Part shown: positions 6,434-14,291 of the stretch, piece by piece
How positions within the stretch are numbered: the stretch's first letter is position 1
Layout of the letters: each line of letters begins with the position of its first letter
Origin: Actinomycetes bacterium
Lineage (GTDB): Bacteria; Actinomycetota; Acidimicrobiia; Acidimicrobiales; RAAP-2
Length of the DNA: 16,476 nt
Assembly (NCBI GenBank): GCA_021850345.1
Contig: JAJZMN010000266.1
Coordinates: 1-16,476 of the forward strand
Direction of reading: 5' to 3'
Notes under the pieces: model-generated
What the model was told of the DNA's origin: nothing
The model's database searches: none
Seen by the model: only the letters and a program-made list of their open reading frames with translations
Program-made: the position numbers and the translations under genes

Positions 6434-7582
6434 GTGATCGACGTTATCTCGGGTGCGAGCATCCGCCACCTCGCGGAGGTCCACGAGGTGCCGTGTGTAT
6501 CGATCTACCTCCCGACGCACCCCGCCGGGACGGAGAGGCTGCAGGATCCGATACGCCTCAAGAACGCCCTCGGCAAGGCTGGTGCGGAGCTCGAGGCGCT
6601 CGGCGTCCGCCAGGCGGAGGTCGGGTCGCTTCTCGCCGCGGCCACGGCACTGAAGGACGACGCGGCCTTCTGGGAGCACGTCGACCAGGGTCTTGCGGTG
6701 TTCGCGAGCCCGGGAGGCACGTCTGTCTATCGGCTGCCGGTTCCGGTCGATGATGTGGTGGTGGTGGCCGACCGCTTCCACGTGAAGCCACTCCTCCCTG
6801 CGGTGAGCGCGGGGGAGGTCTTCTATGTGCTCGCGCTCAGTGCGAACCAGGTGCGTCTGCTGCGCGGCAGCCGCTTCGGGGTCAGCGAGCTGGCCCTGGG
6901 GGAGATCGCCGAGAGTCTGGCTGCGGCCTTGTGGTTCGAGGACCGCGAGGCGCAGCTCTACAGCCACGCAGCAGGACGAGTCGGCCGCGGGGATGTCGCC
7001 GCGACCTTCCACGGCCAGGGAGCGGGCAAAGATGCCCGGGGCGGCGACCTGGACCGGTTCCTCGCTGCGGTCGACGCCGGAGTGCGGCACATTCTGGCCG
7101 ACACTTCGGCGCCGCTGGTGCTGGCCGGGGTCTCGGACACGGTGTCGCACTACCGGCACGTGAGCAGTTATGCGCATCTCGTCGACGGATCGATCGAGGG
7201 CAACGCGCAGAGGTCGAGCCCGGCGGAGCTCCACGACCGCGCCTGGCCCCTCGTGCAGCCGGTCTTCGAAGAGGCCAGGCGCCACGCGACCGAGACATTT
7301 CTCGCCGATCCCGACCGCTCGGCAGGAACCCTTCCGGAGGCGGTCCTCGCAGCCTGCGACGGGCGGGTCGCCACACTCTTTGTTCCCCTGCGTGCCGAGC
7401 GTTGGGGTCGCTGCGACCCGGGGGCGCGTCGCGTCGAGGAGCACGACGACCGCCAGCCCGGTGACCGCGACCTGTTCGATGTCGCCGTCGCCGAGACCCT
7501 GGCCAACGGTGGGGAGGTGTACGCGCTGGAGGACGAGGACGTCCCCGGGGACGGACCGATCGCCGCGCTGCTGCGCTTCTGA
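6434..7582 (+). CDS. baeRF-family protein (bacterial archaeo-eukaryotic release factor 1 homologue, family 3-like)
   Basis: This 382-residue protein resembles the bacterial homologues of eukaryotic/archaeal peptide-release factor eRF1 (baeRF), which are predicted to act on ribosomes in termination, rescue or quality control. Recognisable blocks are HEVPCVSIYLPTHPAG (about 17-32), QDPIRLKNAL (about 36-45), ADRFHVKPLLP (112-122), FYVLALSANQVRLLRGSRFG (about 135-154), APLVLAGV near residue 220, EGNAQRSSPAELHDRAWPLV (about 256-275) and a C-terminal DLFDVAVAETLANGGEVYAL block (about 347-366). This order matches baeRF family 3 as I remember it. The three-domain length is as expected. GTG 6434 is preferred because GGAG (6423-6426) precedes it by 7 bases. 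An in-frame GTG at 6356 would add 26 residues but lacks a proper site and follows the -10 element too closely. It is monocistronic. Biochemical function of this family is largely unproven. Confidence 0.85.
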   Translation: MIDVISGASIRHLAEVHEVPCVSIYLPTHPAGTERLQDPIRLKNALGKAGAELEALGVRQAEVGSLLAAATALKDDAAFWEHVDQGLAVFASPGGTSVYRLPVPVDDVVVVADRFHVKPLLPAVSAGEVFYVLALSANQVRLLRGSRFGVSELALGEIAESLAAALWFEDREAQLYSHAAGRVGRGDVAATFHGQGAGKDARGGDLDRFLAAVDAGVRHILADTSAPLVLAGVSDTVSHYRHVSSYAHLVDGSIEGNAQRSSPAELHDRAWPLVQPVFEEARRHATETFLADPDRSAGTLPEAVLAACDGRVATLFVPLRAERWGRCDPGARRVEEHDDRQPGDRDLFDVAVAETLANGGEVYALEDEDVPGDGPIAALLRF

Positions 7583-8415
7583 GCGCGTGCACCGCTGTCG
7601 CCGAACCGCCTTGCCTCCATCGTGGGCCCCAGCCCGCGGTGCGTGCTTTCCGGAGGGTCGCCCCCTGTCGGGCGGTGACGGCCAAGGCGGACCTCTACCC
7701 GCTCAAGAGGGACCTCTACCGGGTCCGATCCGGTGCCGTGCGAGCCGGAGCCGGTCTCTTGGTGGCGGTCAGCTCTGCCCCCGCGCATCCCGGTGAAACC
7801 TGTGAAGGCACTCTGGCGACCGCCCGCGGTGGCCGGAAGGAGCGGCGCTCTGGCCGGCGGGCGGAGTCACGGTGCCGTACGGGTGAACGTAGGCCGCGTG
7901 CCCGCGGCTGAGTGGTTCCGCGCGCGGAGGCAGTCGGGCGACGAAAGCTCGCAGCCACACCGGCTCGCCTTGTCGTTCATGAGCCACGGGCCGGACAGTT
8001 CGGCATCGCTGATCGCACCTGCTCGGCCGCGGCGCTTTCCCCCGTCCGCGGTCGGCCACCCGCGCCGGTACCGGCGCGGGCCGTGAGGACCTCGCCCGAG
8101 CGCGACCCCCGGCGACGCGCGCCGGCTACTGCGACATGGCGCGGTCTGCTTCGGGGTCCTGATCCTTGATGACCACCGCCGGACCTGCGACCAGATCCGC
8201 GTCCGGGGGCCGAGCCCGGCCGGCAGACGGCGCCGGTGGCGGCCGGTGTGGACGACGGGGGACGGCACGTCGGTGAGGTTTGGGGGTCATCGCCGTGCTG
8301 GCGCAGCGGCCCGGTCTGCCCGTACGGCGCGCCGCTCAGGTCGCTCGCTTCGGGCGCGGCCGGAAGATCGTCGGCGACCTGGGGCAACGTGCGAGGCGCA
8401 AGGGAGACGCCCGAT
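7583..8415. other. Long gene-less spacer between baeRF and beta-CASP genes
   Basis: About 830 bases without a supportable gene on either strand. Overlapping open frames give R/P/G/A-rich translations. A stretch at 8156-8185 reads VLILDDHRRT in one frame, like the start of a receiver domain, but continues into nonsense. The distinct element is the tandem 11-bp repeat at 7689-7720. Confidence 0.5.
7689..7728 (+). repeat. Tandem direct repeat GGACCTCTACC (two copies) with nested inverted repeat
   Basis: GGACCTCTACC occurs at 7689-7699 and 7710-7720, exactly 21 bases (two helical turns) apart. The second copy is extended into GGACC-TCTACCG-GGTCC, an inverted repeat. Two sites on one DNA face with dyad symmetry are the usual geometry for a dimeric regulator such as a NarL-class response regulator. 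The site lies about 110 bases after the baeRF stop and 700 before the next start, so its target promoter is unclear. Confidence 0.4.
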
Positions 8416-8421
8416 TATGGT
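8416..8421 (+). promoter_or_regulatory. -10 element TATGGT for beta-CASP/SLOG operon
   Basis: TATGGT lies 8 bases before ATG 8430, consistent with a leaderless transcript. There is no Shine-Dalgarno sequence in between. The hexamer is the same as upstream of the baeRF gene, suggesting similar promoter class. Confidence 0.5.
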
Positions 8422-8429
8422 GTGACCCG

Positions 8430-9836
8430 ATGGCGGAATCGCCGATCCTGTCCTTCCTCGGCGCTGCGGGCACCGTCACGGGGAGCCGCTTTCTCCTGGA
8501 GACGCCGACCGCCCGGATCCTCGTCGACTGCGGACTTTTCCAGGGCCTCCGGGACCTCCGCCGGAGGAACTGGGCGCGGTTCCCGGTCAACCCGGCAACG
8601 ATCGACGCGGTGGTCCTCACCCACGCCCACGTCGATCACTGCGGGTATCTGCCCGCCCTGGTCAGGGACGGCTTCGCCGGACCGGTCCTCTCGACGTCGA
8701 CGACCGCGCAGCTGGCGGGAATTGTGCTGCCGGACGCGGCTCACCTTCAGGAGGAGGAGGCCGCCTATGCCAACGCACGCGGCTTCTCCAAGCACCGGCC
8801 GGCCCTTCCGTTGTTCACCGGACGCGACGCGGCCGCCGCACTCGCGCTCCTGCGGCCCGTCGACTATGCGACGACGACGGAGGTGGCCCGCGGGATCCAG
8901 GTCGAACTGCTGTCCGCCGGGCACATCGCGGGTTCGGCGAGCGCGTTCGTCACCGTCGACGACGGCTCTCCCCGCACGCTCTTTTTCAGCGGTGACGTCG
9001 GGCGGCCGCACCATGCGATTCTGCGGCCCCCGGCGACACCGCCGGCCGCAGACGCGATCGTCGTCGAGTCGACCTACGGGGACCGCGTGCACGAGCCCGA
9101 GGCGGGCGCCCTGGCGCGGATGGCGGAGGCGATCGTGCAGACGGCCGAGCGCGGTGGCACGGTCGTCATCCCCTCCTTTGCGGTCGACCGCACCGAGGTC
9201 CTGCTCATGGCCCTCGGCGACCTCGTGCGGGAGGGCAAGGTACCGAGACTGCCCATCTACGCGGACAGCCCGATGGCACTCGCCGTCCTCGATGTCTACC
9301 GACAGGCGATCGCAGCCGGGGCGCCTGATGTCGCGCTCCACGGTGGCGGATCCGACCCGTTCGATCCCGCAGGCGAACTCCACGAATTGCGGACGCCCGA
9401 GGAGTCCCACTCGCTGAACGAGCTCGGGTTCCCCTCGATCATCATCTCCGCCTCCGGCATGGCGACGGGGGGCCGGGTCCTCCACCACCTGCTGCGCTGC
9501 CTCCCCGATCCGCGCTGCACGGTGATCCTCCCCGGCTACCAGGCCGAGGGCACGCGGGGAAGGCAGCTTGCCGACGGGGCGCGCATGGTCAAGATGCTCG
9601 GCCAGTACGTGCCCGTGCGCGCGCGGGTCGTCGTCGCCGATGCGTTCTCCGTCCATGCGGACGCCGACGAGCTCGTCGACTGGCTGCGGCCGGTCGAGCC
9701 TCCGCACACCTGCTTTGTTGTGCACGGCGAGAAGGCGGCGGCGACCACCTTCGCGAACCGCCTCGGAGACGAGTTGGACTGGATCGCCGTGGTTCCCGAA
9801 CAGGGAGAACGCGTGCGCGTCGGCCGGCGCCGGTGA
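8430..9836 (+). CDS. Beta-CASP metallo-beta-lactamase ribonuclease-like protein (YSH1/CPSF73-type)
   Basis: This 468-residue zinc-dependent nuclease is of the metallo-beta-lactamase/beta-CASP superfamily (COG1236 type, 'RNA-processing exonuclease'). Metal-ligand motifs are complete: FLGAAGTVTGSRFLLE at the start, THAHVDHCG (H65, H67, D69, H70), SAGHIAGS (H165), FSGDVGR (D189) and a C-terminal VVHGEKAAA (His). The beta-CASP insert follows IVVESTYGDR (E213) with YADSPMAL and IIISASGMATGGRVLHHLL, the latter a hallmark of this group. Members cleave or degrade RNA, and bacterial ones are mostly uncharacterised. The N-terminal 'GAAGTVTGS' distinguishes it from RNase J. ATG 8430 is supported by the TATGGT promoter 8 bases away and by the homologous N-terminus. 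The frame is open upstream but not conserved. The gene overlaps the SLOG gene by GTGA. Confidence 0.92.
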   Translation: MAESPILSFLGAAGTVTGSRFLLETPTARILVDCGLFQGLRDLRRRNWARFPVNPATIDAVVLTHAHVDHCGYLPALVRDGFAGPVLSTSTTAQLAGIVLPDAAHLQEEEAAYANARGFSKHRPALPLFTGRDAAAALALLRPVDYATTTEVARGIQVELLSAGHIAGSASAFVTVDDGSPRTLFFSGDVGRPHHAILRPPATPPAADAIVVESTYGDRVHEPEAGALARMAEAIVQTAERGGTVVIPSFAVDRTEVLLMALGDLVREGKVPRLPIYADSPMALAVLDVYRQAIAAGAPDVALHGGGSDPFDPAGELHELRTPEESHSLNELGFPSIIISASGMATGGRVLHHLLRCLPDPRCTVILPGYQAEGTRGRQLADGARMVKMLGQYVPVRARVVVADAFSVHADADELVDWLRPVEPPHTCFVVHGEKAAATTFANRLGDELDWIAVVPEQGERVRVGRRR

Positions 9837-10489
9837 GCGAGCTGCCCGGCCCGACGCCCCAGGTGCCCGACCCGTCCACCCTCGCTCCCGCCACGAGGGC
9901 ACCCGAACGGGCGCTCGTCGTCGGCGTGATGGGTTCGGCGAGCGGAGACATCGACCCCGCGGTAGCGGCGCTGGCGCGCCAGCTCGGCCGGGCGATCGCC
10001 GGTGCAGGATGCACCCTGATCACCGGCGCCTGCCCCGGTCTTCCCCAGGAGGCCGTGCTTGGTGCCTCCGAGCGCGGGGGGCTCGTGCTCGGGATCTCGC
10101 CTGCTCTGTCCGAGCAGGAGCATGTCGTGAGGTATCGGTCCCCGACAGAGGGCTTCGGCGCGCTTATCTACACCGGATCGGGCCTCATGGGCCGCGAAGT
10201 CGTCAACATCCGCTCCTCGGACATCGTCGTCATCATCGGCGGCCACTCGGGCACGCTCGGGGAGTTCGCGATCGCCTATGACGAAGGCCGACTGATCGGT
10301 GTGCTGACCGGGACAGACGGTGTCGCCGACCTGGTTGGCACCCTGGTCGCAAGGATGGGGAAGGAGACGGGCGCAAAGGTGCTCTACGACGCCGATCCCG
10401 ACCGGCTCGTCGATCGCCTCGTCGACTACTTCCGCACCACCCACTTCCAGCGTCCCCACTCCCTCTTCGAGCGACCGGCGCGGTGGTGA
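9833..10489 (+). CDS. LOG/SLOG-fold Rossmann protein (TIGR00725-like, putative nucleotide-processing)
   Basis: This 218-residue protein starts at GTG 9833, overlapping the stop of the RNase gene (GTGA), so it is translationally coupled to it. After a proline-rich 25-residue leader, the Rossmann core starts with ALVVGVMGSASGDID (about 27-41). The nucleotide-binding/catalytic signature is IIGGHSGTLGEF (G136-G137-H-S-G-T-L-G-E144), a variant of the PGGxGTxxE motif of LOG phosphoribohydrolases and the 'TIGR00725' family. LITGACPGLPQEAVLGA is the matching 'TGGxxGxMEAxxxGA'-type block. LOG enzymes release free base from nucleoside monophosphates. SLOG members also bind NAD- or ADP-ribose-like ligands in conflict systems. 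The exact substrate here is unknown. The C-terminus DRLVDYFRTTHFQRPHSLFE is a helix plus tail. Coupling to an RNase suggests a role in RNA-derived nucleotide salvage or signalling, which is inference. Confidence 0.85.
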   Translation: MSELPGPTPQVPDPSTLAPATRAPERALVVGVMGSASGDIDPAVAALARQLGRAIAGAGCTLITGACPGLPQEAVLGASERGGLVLGISPALSEQEHVVRYRSPTEGFGALIYTGSGLMGREVVNIRSSDIVVIIGGHSGTLGEFAIAYDEGRLIGVLTGTDGVADLVGTLVARMGKETGAKVLYDADPDRLVDRLVDYFRTTHFQRPHSLFERPARW

Positions 10490-11127
10490 TCCGGTTCGAA
10501 GTGCGCGGACGGGAACGACGGCGGCACCGCAGACCGAGGACACCTGAATCCTGCAAGACGCCCCTCCGCGCGCTCGCGCGCGGCGTGCGCCGGACACCGG
10601 GTGCCGTCGGCAGCCGTATCCGAGGGTGTGGGGCCGCGCCGGGCCGGAGCGTGGTCGGTCACCGCCCGGCTGGGGGAGCCATCGACGGCGCGGTTCCTTG
10701 TCCTTGCGCTGGCCGGAGGGTGCGCCGACGAGGGCCGAGACCCGCTGACGGTTCTTGTCCCCGCGTCGGCCGCGCGCGGCGCCGAGCGATCGCGGGCGGT
10801 CACCGGGTCCGCCCGCGGCGCACGCGGGTGCGTGCCCCGCGGGCGAGAGGCGGCACGGCCGTCGCCCGCCTCCCTGCCCACGACTCGCTCCGCCGCTTCT
10901 CCGGGGTGCCGCGCCGCGGCGGCCGGAGCCCGGCGCGCACGTCTTGTGGGGAGACACGACGTGCAAGGACACCGTGGCTCCCTGGCCGACGCTGTGCACC
11001 GGCGACGGTGACCCGGCGGTACCGGTGCGTGATGCCGCAACAGCGCGAGCGCGAGCGCCTGCCCCCCGCTGGAGCTGCGCAACGTTTGTGTCGGAGCCGT
11101 GCCAAGGGTTGCCGCCGGCCTCTCCGA
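10490..11127. other. Gene-less GC-rich spacer before the hybrid kinase
   Basis: Except for the hairpin at 10566-10583 I see nothing supportable. All open frames (both strands) translate to low-complexity A/R/P/G-rich sequence. One stretch near 10690 reads STARFLVLALAGGCADEG, lipoprotein-like, but has no start, no ribosome binding site and no continuation. Confidence 0.45.
10566..10583 (+). terminator. CCGCGCG-CTCG-CGCGCGG hairpin after RNase/SLOG operon
   Basis: A perfect 7-bp all-GC stem with a CTCG loop lies 76 bases after the SLOG stop. No T-run follows, which is common for actinobacterial terminators. It likely ends the two-gene transcript. Confidence 0.45.
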
Positions 11128-11133
11128 TAGGCT
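11128..11133 (+). promoter_or_regulatory. Candidate -10 element TAGGCT for kinase operon
   Basis: TAGGCT, identical to the element at 3412, lies about 90 bases before the preferred GTG start at 11225, giving a leader with the ribosome binding site GGAGGT (11210-11215). No convincing -35 is present. Confidence 0.35.
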
Positions 11134-11224
11134 CGAAACGCGGGCAGGCAGGAAGGAGGCCTCGTGCGCGCAGGGGGCGCTTGCGGCGACGGTGCTGCGT
11201 GGCGCGCTCGGAGGTCCTAGACCC

Positions 11225-13654
11225 GTGGCGCCGAAGCTCGACTCGTCGCTGTTCGAGCGGATCGGCGACGGGATCTTCGTCCTCGATCGTCTCTGGACCT
11301 ACGTGTACGTGAACGCAGCGGGCGCCCGGCTGGTCGGCCGGAGCGTCGACGAGCTGGTCGGCCGTGTGGTCTGGGAGGTGTTCCCCGAAGCCGTCGGCAG
11401 CGCTTTCGAGCGGAATTTTCGCTACGCGGCCGACAACCAGGAGCTTGTCGAGTTCGAGGACTACTTCCCTCCACTCGACCGGTGGTATGCGATCCGCGTC
11501 TTCCCGTCCGCGGACGGGTTGACGATCGTCTTGCGGGACTCGTCCGCGCGCCATGTCGCCGACCGCGCGCTCGAGGCGCTCCTCGCACAGTCCCGACGGG
11601 AGCAGCGCCTCGCGGCCGTGCTCGCCGAGACGAACGAGGCGGTGTTCCGAGCGACCTCACCCCAGGAGTTGTTCGACGCGGCCGTGCGCATCGCGGTCGA
11701 CCACGGCGGTTTCGTGATGTCCTGGATCGGCATCCTCGATCCCGGGACCGGCGACATCGCCCATGTCGCCTCGGCGGGGGAGGGGGCAGACGAATACCTG
11801 GCCGTCGCGCGCGTGACGAGCCGCGACGGCCCCTACGGTCGGGGCGTCGCCGGCCTCGCACTGCGCAGTGGTGCGCCGATGTGCTCCAACGACATCCTCG
11901 AGGACGACAACATGGCGCCGTGGCGCGGACCGGCGGCGCGCGTTGGGTACCGCTCCTCGGGAGCCTTTCCCCTCATCGTGGGCGGGGACGTCGCCGGGCT
12001 GATGTCGGTCTACGCGGCCGAGCCGCGGTACTTCGACACCGAGGAGATCTCGCTCGTGCGCCGCCTCGCCGCGAATGTCTCCTACGGCTGGGAGAGCCTC
12101 TTGCGCGAGGCGGCACTGCGCGACTCCGAGGTCGCGCGCCGCACCGAACAGCGCTTCCGGGAGGTGCTGTCCGCGGCGCCGACCGCGATCCTCGGCGTCG
12201 GCGGGCACCGGTGCGTCGAGTTCGCGAACCGCGAGGCCGGACGGCTCTTCGCCCGCCCGAGCGCGCGCCTTGTTGGGGAGAGGGTCGACGCCCTGCTCCA
12301 CCCCATCGCCGACGGGCCGGGCATCGAAGGTCTCATCACCGAGCTTGAGACGGACCCACGGCCGATCACGGAGACAACCCAGCTCTGCGGCCGACGCGGG
12401 GACGACTCTGCGTTCCCCGCCGAGGTCGCGGTGAGCCGCGTCGGGGGCGAGGCGCAAGGTGGACTCGTCCTCGTTTCGGTGCACGACCTGAGCGAGCGCC
12501 TCGAGCTCGAGGCGGCGAGGCGCCTGCGCGCGCTCGAAGCCGAACGTGAGCGGGCCGACCGGCTCGACAGCCTCGGCAAGCTGGCCGGTGGCGTGGCGCA
12601 CGACTTCAACAACCTTCTCGGCATCATCTTGAACTACACGACGCTGCTCGAACGGCACCTCGACGACGCGCAGGTCCGTTCCGATCTCAACAAGATCCGC
12701 GTGGCCGCACAGCGCGGCGCGGAGCTGACCCGGCAGCTCCTCACCTTCGCACGACGCGATCCCGCTACTCCGAAGCCCATTGATGTCAACGAGTCCGTGC
12801 GGTCCGTCGCCGCGATGTTGGACCGCGGTCTCGGGCCGGGGGTCGAGCTCGTCTTGCAGCTTGCGGCGGAGCCGCTCGTTGCGGTCATCGACCGTCAACA
12901 ACTCGATCAGGTCATCCTCAACCTCGTCCTGAACGCGCGCGACGCGATGCCGGGCGGGGGGCGGGTCTTGGTCTCGACTGCCCCGGCGAGCGCGGCCGCC
13001 GGAAGGGCCGCCGGCCCACCGCACGGTGAGACGGTCGAAATCCGGGTGAGCGACACCGGATTCGGGATGACACCAGAGGTCGCAGCACGGGCCTTCGAGC
13101 CCTTCTTCACGACCAAGCCGCGCGGGCAGGGGACGGGGCTCGGACTCGCCGCGGTCTACGGCATCGTCGAGAGGTCGGGCGGGCGCGCGACCATCGACTC
13201 CACACCCGCGATCGGGACGACGGTGACGGTGGAGCTGCCCCGCTGCGATACGGATGCACAGCCTGGACCCCCTGCTCCGCCACTTTCCACACCGGTGTCG
13301 GGCCGGGAGGAGTGCGTCCTGCTGGTCGAGGACGACGAGGACCTGAGGGAGGCGACGAAGAGGATCCTGCGCGGCGCCGGCTTCCGCGTCCTCGATGCGG
13401 ACGACGGGATCGCGGCCCTCGAGGTTTTCGCGGCGAACAGGGAGGTGATCTCCGTGGTGCTGAGCGACGTGATCATGCCCCGGATGCGTGGCGACGAGCT
13501 GGCGCGTGTCCTCGGCACGCGCGCGCCGGGACTCCGGGTGGTGCTCATGACGGGGCACGACTCGGGTGAGGTGCCCCTCTCCGAGCCCGTGCTCCGCAAG
13601 CCCGTCGACGAGGAGCGCCTCGTGCGCGCGCTGCGGGAGGTCCTCGATGCCTGA
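11225..13654 (+). CDS. Hybrid sensor histidine kinase (PAS-GAF-PAS-HisKA-HATPase-REC)
   Basis: This 809-residue soluble kinase has no membrane segment. Domains: PAS about 5-108 (LFERIGDGIFVLDRLWTYVY); GAF_2-type about 138-292 (HGGFVMSWIGILDPGTG, MAPWRGPAARVGYRSSGAFP); second PAS about 310-425; phosphoacceptor H459 in GGVAHDFNNLLGI; ATPase with N-box N570 (LVLNARDAM), G1 D610 (DTGFGM), the F-box EPFFTTK and G2 GTGLGLA; then a receiver (about 696-808) with acidic cluster VEDDED, phosphoacceptor D748 (LSDVIMP) and K792 (RKPVD). All residues for autophosphorylation and transfer are present. GTG 11225 was chosen because GGAGGT stands 9 bases before it. An in-frame GTG at 11099 would add 42 non-homologous residues. 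Its 3' end overlaps the response regulator gene by 8 bases, so they are partners. The signal is unknown and probably cytoplasmic (redox, gas or metabolite). Confidence 0.93.
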   Translation: MAPKLDSSLFERIGDGIFVLDRLWTYVYVNAAGARLVGRSVDELVGRVVWEVFPEAVGSAFERNFRYAADNQELVEFEDYFPPLDRWYAIRVFPSADGLTIVLRDSSARHVADRALEALLAQSRREQRLAAVLAETNEAVFRATSPQELFDAAVRIAVDHGGFVMSWIGILDPGTGDIAHVASAGEGADEYLAVARVTSRDGPYGRGVAGLALRSGAPMCSNDILEDDNMAPWRGPAARVGYRSSGAFPLIVGGDVAGLMSVYAAEPRYFDTEEISLVRRLAANVSYGWESLLREAALRDSEVARRTEQRFREVLSAAPTAILGVGGHRCVEFANREAGRLFARPSARLVGERVDALLHPIADGPGIEGLITELETDPRPITETTQLCGRRGDDSAFPAEVAVSRVGGEAQGGLVLVSVHDLSERLELEAARRLRALEAERERADRLDSLGKLAGGVAHDFNNLLGIILNYTTLLERHLDDAQVRSDLNKIRVAAQRGAELTRQLLTFARRDPATPKPIDVNESVRSVAAMLDRGLGPGVELVLQLAAEPLVAVIDRQQLDQVILNLVLNARDAMPGGGRVLVSTAPASAAAGRAAGPPHGETVEIRVSDTGFGMTPEVAARAFEPFFTTKPRGQGTGLGLAAVYGIVERSGGRATIDSTPAIGTTVTVELPRCDTDAQPGPPAPPLSTPVSGREECVLLVEDDEDLREATKRILRGAGFRVLDADDGIAALEVFAANREVISVVLSDVIMPRMRGDELARVLGTRAPGLRVVLMTGHDSGEVPLSEPVLRKPVDEERLVRALREVLDA

Positions 13655-14291
13655 GTCGACCACATCGATCGTGCTCGTCGACGACCACCGGATGTTCGCC
13701 GAGAGCCTCGCGCGTCTTCTCGAGGACGAGGGGGATATCGCGGTCGTCGGCATCTGCGGCGGCGCACGGGAGGCCCTCGAGCTGACCGGGCGCCTCCCCG
13801 CGGACGTCGCGCTCGTCGACTACTACCTTCCGGGGCCCGACGGCGTCGAGCTCGTTCGCCAGCTGAAGCGGTTGCGCCCCGCCATGCAGGTCGTCATGCT
13901 GACAGGATCCCCCGATGACCGGCTCCTGCTGGCGGCGATCGAGGCTGGGTGCTCGGGGTTCCTCACCAAAGAGCGCGCCGCGGCCGAGGTGGCCGACGCG
14001 GTCCGTGCCGTGGCCGACGGCGAGGCGCTGATCTCGCCGCAGATGCTCGCCCGCCTCCTCCCTCAGCTGGGGAGGAACGAGCAGGTTCCCGGCTCCGACT
14101 TGACCGAGCGCGAGCGTGAGCTTCTCCCCTACCTCGCCCGCGGGATGACAAACCGTGCGATCGCCGCGGAGCTCTTTCTCAGCGTGAACACCGTCCGCAA
14201 CTACGTGCAGTCCATCCTCAACAAGCTCGGTGCGCACTCGAAGCTCGAGGCGGTGTCGCTGGCGGTCCGGGCGGGCATCGTGGAGTACTGA
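13647..14291 (+). CDS. NarL/FixJ-type response regulator
   Basis: This 214-residue transcription factor is co-translated with the hybrid kinase (8-base overlap). The ribosome binding site GGGAGG at 13635-13640 is inside the kinase gene. Receiver domain: SIVLVDDHRMF with D12/D13, phosphoacceptor D58 (ALVDYYLPGPDG), T86 (MLTGS) and K108 (FLTK). C-terminal LuxR-type helix-turn-helix: LTERERELLPYLARGMTNRA followed by IAAELFLSVNTVRNYVQSIL, ending NKLGAHSKLEAVSLAVRAGI. Phosphorylation by the kinase should promote dimerisation and DNA binding. Targets cannot be read from the window, but the dyad/tandem site at 7689-7728 has geometry suited to such a dimer. Because the kinase also has its own receiver, two receivers compete for one phosphate source. 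Confidence 0.95.
   Translation: MPESTTSIVLVDDHRMFAESLARLLEDEGDIAVVGICGGAREALELTGRLPADVALVDYYLPGPDGVELVRQLKRLRPAMQVVMLTGSPDDRLLLAAIEAGCSGFLTKERAAAEVADAVRAVADGEALISPQMLARLLPQLGRNEQVPGSDLTERERELLPYLARGMTNRAIAAELFLSVNTVRNYVQSILNKLGAHSKLEAVSLAVRAGIVEY

Noticed and set aside
8156..8185. Translation VLILDDHRRT, similar to the first strand of a response-regulator receiver
   Set aside because: Only about ten residues match. What follows is low-complexity, and there is no start codon or continuation. Chance is likely.
8415..9902. Long minus-strand open frame opposite the beta-CASP gene
   Set aside because: The plus strand encodes a complete, motif-rich nuclease. The minus translation has shadow composition.
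9536..11554. 672-residue minus-strand open frame across the SLOG gene, spacer and start of the kinase gene
   Set aside because: It spans two genuine opposite-strand genes and a spacer, with no recognisable domain.
11657..13753. 698-residue minus-strand open frame opposite the hybrid kinase
   Set aside because: It is an exact shadow of a kinase with all catalytic motifs on the plus strand.
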